From contig JAWOGN010000126.1 of the NCBI GenBank assembly GCA_046496815.1, forward strand, positions 1 to 14,875: DNA of 14,875 bases. Direction: 5' to 3'. Position numbers and translations under genes: made by a program. The DNA is from JAWOGN01 sp046496815 (GTDB lineage: Bacteria; Desulfobacterota; DSM-4660; Desulfatiglandales; Desulfatiglandaceae). The notes below the pieces were generated by a model, which did not search any database, was not told where the DNA came from, and saw only the letters and a program-made list of their open reading frames with translations. This document shows positions 13,774 to 14,875 of the stretch, piece after piece; positions within the stretch are counted from its first letter, which is position 1, and the number at the start of each line of letters is the position of its first letter.

Positions 13774-14154
13774 ATGCGGCTGAAATACCCAACCTATATA
13801 CCCAACGCACGAAAGCGATTTCTTTTTTTGATCCTGTTTATATGCCTGGTGGCAGGATGCGCAGAACCGAGTCAAAATAGAAGTGCGGACGGCTCGGCGG
13901 ATTTCAGGGATTACCTTAATCAAAAAACGGATGTAATGACTTATGAGCAGGCAATTGAGCAGTGGGGATCTCCAAAAAGAGTCACCCAAAGCATTGGTTT
14001 TTTCGTCGCCACTTGGCAGGGCGAAGCACGATCTTCTGCCCGGGTATCGATAGATACAACAAGGCATGGAGCACCGGCTATCCCGGGAGGGACTCTCCAA
14101 CTCACCTTCGAGAAGGAGACGAAAAAGATGGTTCAGTGGAAATACGGGGAATAA
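13774..14154 (+). CDS. Small predicted lipoprotein, unknown function
   Basis: 126 residues from ATG 13774; TTG 13765, 4 nt after GAGG, is an alternative adding three residues. A basic N terminus (NARKR), a hydrophobic stretch LFLILFICLV and the lipobox LVAGC predict cleavage before Cys29 and lipid anchoring, probably in the outer or inner membrane facing the periplasm. The mature part (about 98 residues) has MTYEQAIEQWGSPKRV, an arrangement seen in small outer-membrane assembly and SmpA-like lipoproteins, then alternating strands (FFVATWQGE, ARVSID, LQLTFEKE, MVQWKYGE). I do not recognise a named family. It lies 19 bp after xthA and is the last gene of the operon. Confidence 0.75.
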   Translation: MRLKYPTYIPNARKRFLFLILFICLVAGCAEPSQNRSADGSADFRDYLNQKTDVMTYEQAIEQWGSPKRVTQSIGFFVATWQGEARSSARVSIDTTRHGAPAIPGGTLQLTFEKETKKMVQWKYGE

Positions 14155-14165
14155 TGAGAAGGACT

Positions 14166-14190
14166 GAGTCAGGAAACTCGACCTTTTTTT
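14166..14190 (+). terminator. Weak candidate terminator after the lipoprotein gene
   Basis: Stem GAGT (14166-14169) / ACTC (14176-14179) with a 6-nt loop, then a run of seven T (14184-14190). The 4-bp stem is too short for a confident intrinsic terminator, but the position 11 bp after the stop codon is right. Confidence 0.3.
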
Positions 14191-14199
14191 GGAGGAACA

Positions 14200-14264
14200 A
14201 TGGAAGGATGGGGCGTGAGCCCGCGTTGCCCCTCACTTAAAGGACAACGTCTGCTCACTCCTAG
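14200..14264 (+). other. Possible small reading frame broken by the MITE
   Basis: GGAGG (14191-14195), 4 nt, then ATG at 14200 opens a frame of 21 codons (MEGWGVSPRCPSLKG...) before the palindromic element begins; reading continues through the element to 14463. The ribosome site is strong, yet the peptide is not recognised. It may be a remnant of a gene hit by the insertion, or chance. The rest of 14155-14500 holds only the weak terminator and the MITE. Confidence 0.2.
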
Positions 14265-14406
14265 GAGGCTGTCCGAGAATGGCTATTTTCCCCAATCTCT
14301 GTGTCAGGCTCAAATTATAATCCTCGAAATACTTAAATGTATTCCTGTGGTTATAATTTTCGCCTTCCTTGATCTTGAAAAAAATTCCTCATTCTCGGAC
14401 AGTCTC
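14265..14406. mobile_element. 142-bp palindromic MITE flanked by CTAG
   Basis: The two ends are GAG[G/A]CTGTCCGAGAATG in opposite orientation (17 bp, one mismatch), and pairing continues at intervals to the centre (CAAATTATAA with TTATAATTTT; AAATAC with GTATT), so the whole unit can fold as one imperfect hairpin centred near 14335. CTAG lies outside each end (14261-14264, 14407-14410); as CTAG is its own complement it can be either a 4-bp target duplication or an extension of the repeat. No transposase. Sequence relatedness to 7378-7463 shows it is a repeated family in this genome. CTAR-type target use is known in IS5-related groups; the parent family here is not established. Confidence 0.8.
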
Positions 14407-14500
14407 CTAGTAACTGTCGGTTCGCAACGGGGCGATTCATACCATCACACCGTTTGGCAATAATGGGACACTCGAAATTTTGCGCCATTCCATGAAGTTT

Positions 14501-14875
14501 TTATCGGCAAAGGACTTCGCTTAAAGCATTCACCACCGTATCAAGCTCTTCCCGGGTGATGACCAACGGAGGAAGCAGCCTAATCACCGTGGCACCGGCC
14601 AAGAGCACAATGACGCCTTTGTCCATGAGCTGTTGTACATACGGACCGGCCTTTTCCTTGAGTTCGATCCCAATCATCAAGCCGAGACCTCTCACCTCAC
14701 GGACCTTTACACTGTCTATAGCCTGAAGCTTCTCTAGAAAATAGGTCCCCAGTGACTTGGATTTGCCCACCAGACCCTCTTTCTCGATCACTTCGATCGA
14801 GGCGATGGCGGCGGCGCAGGCGGTGGGGTTTCCGCCAAAAGTGGAACTGTGGCTCTTGACCGGGACGGCGATCTC
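14501..14875 (-). CDS. Class III aminotransferase, acetylornithine / LysW-lysine type, 5' part outside window
   Basis: The C-terminal 124 residues of a PLP-dependent fold-type I aminotransferase. HSSTFGGNPTACAAAIASIEVIE, at the start of the visible part, is the conserved segment after the PLP lysine in ArgD/LysJ/RocD-like enzymes. VREVRGLGLMIGIELKE and GVIVLLAGATVIRLLPPLVITREELD are the typical C-terminal strands with the carboxylate-binding Arg in IRLLPPL. ArgD (acetylornithine aminotransferase of arginine synthesis) is the likeliest identity; LysJ-type or other omega-amino-acid transaminases cannot be excluded because the catalytic lysine region is cut off. It is convergent with the xthA-lipoprotein end, and the MITE lies between them. 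Stop TAA at 14501. Confidence 0.88.
   Translation of the reverse strand, partial: EIAVPVKSHSSTFGGNPTACAAAIASIEVIEKEGLVGKSKSLGTYFLEKLQAIDSVKVREVRGLGLMIGIELKEKAGPYVQQLMDKGVIVLLAGATVIRLLPPLVITREELDTVVNALSEVLCR

Noticed and set aside
1..14875. CRISPR array, tRNA/rRNA genes, phage or defence modules
   Set aside because: No regularly spaced repeats, no RNA gene signatures and no such proteins were found; all large genes are housekeeping.

Overview
The window reads as core chromosome of a Desulfobacterota (deltaproteobacterial) anaerobe. The basis is the protein style, a biotin-domain-free carboxyltransferase of the transcarboxylase 5S / oxaloacetate decarboxylase alpha type, a DksA-like zinc-finger protein with an acidic tail, and the tmk-holB-ricT-metG gene order. 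The phylum call is inferred from sequence style, not from a search.

Left part (1-5627, minus strand): an isoprenoid and DNA-repair set transcribed leftward, xseA, xseB, ispA, dxs, tlyA. It comprises the two exonuclease VII subunits, a farnesyl diphosphate synthase, DXP synthase and a TlyA/FtsJ-type RNA 2'-O-methyltransferase that runs off the left edge. xseB, ispA, dxs and tlyA are tightly packed or overlap. xseA is set apart from xseB by about 505 bp, which hold a sigma70-type promoter for xseB and a 297-bp non-autonomous mobile element (22-bp terminal inverted repeats, 8-bp target duplication).

Middle (5628-8501): a carboxyltransferase gene (plus strand) faces a dksA-like gene (minus strand). 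Directly at the carboxyltransferase stop codon begins a decayed repeat related to the palindromic element at 14265-14406. The dksA-like gene and tmk diverge from a region with two good sigma70-type promoters.

Right part (8502-14154, plus strand): tmk, holB, ricT, metG, xthA and a small lipoprotein gene form one compact operon for dTMP phosphorylation, clamp loading, a PSP1/RicT protein, methionyl-tRNA charging and AP-site repair. The order tmk...holB-ricT...metG is also known from Bacillus subtilis. After it come a weak terminator, a 142-bp palindromic MITE flanked by CTAG, and the 3' part of a convergent argD/lysJ-type aminotransferase that runs off the right edge.

No tRNA, rRNA, CRISPR array, phage gene or defence system was seen. 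The unusual material is the small mobile elements and where they sit relative to housekeeping genes, a possible ATT start for tlyA, and the missing biotin carrier domain.
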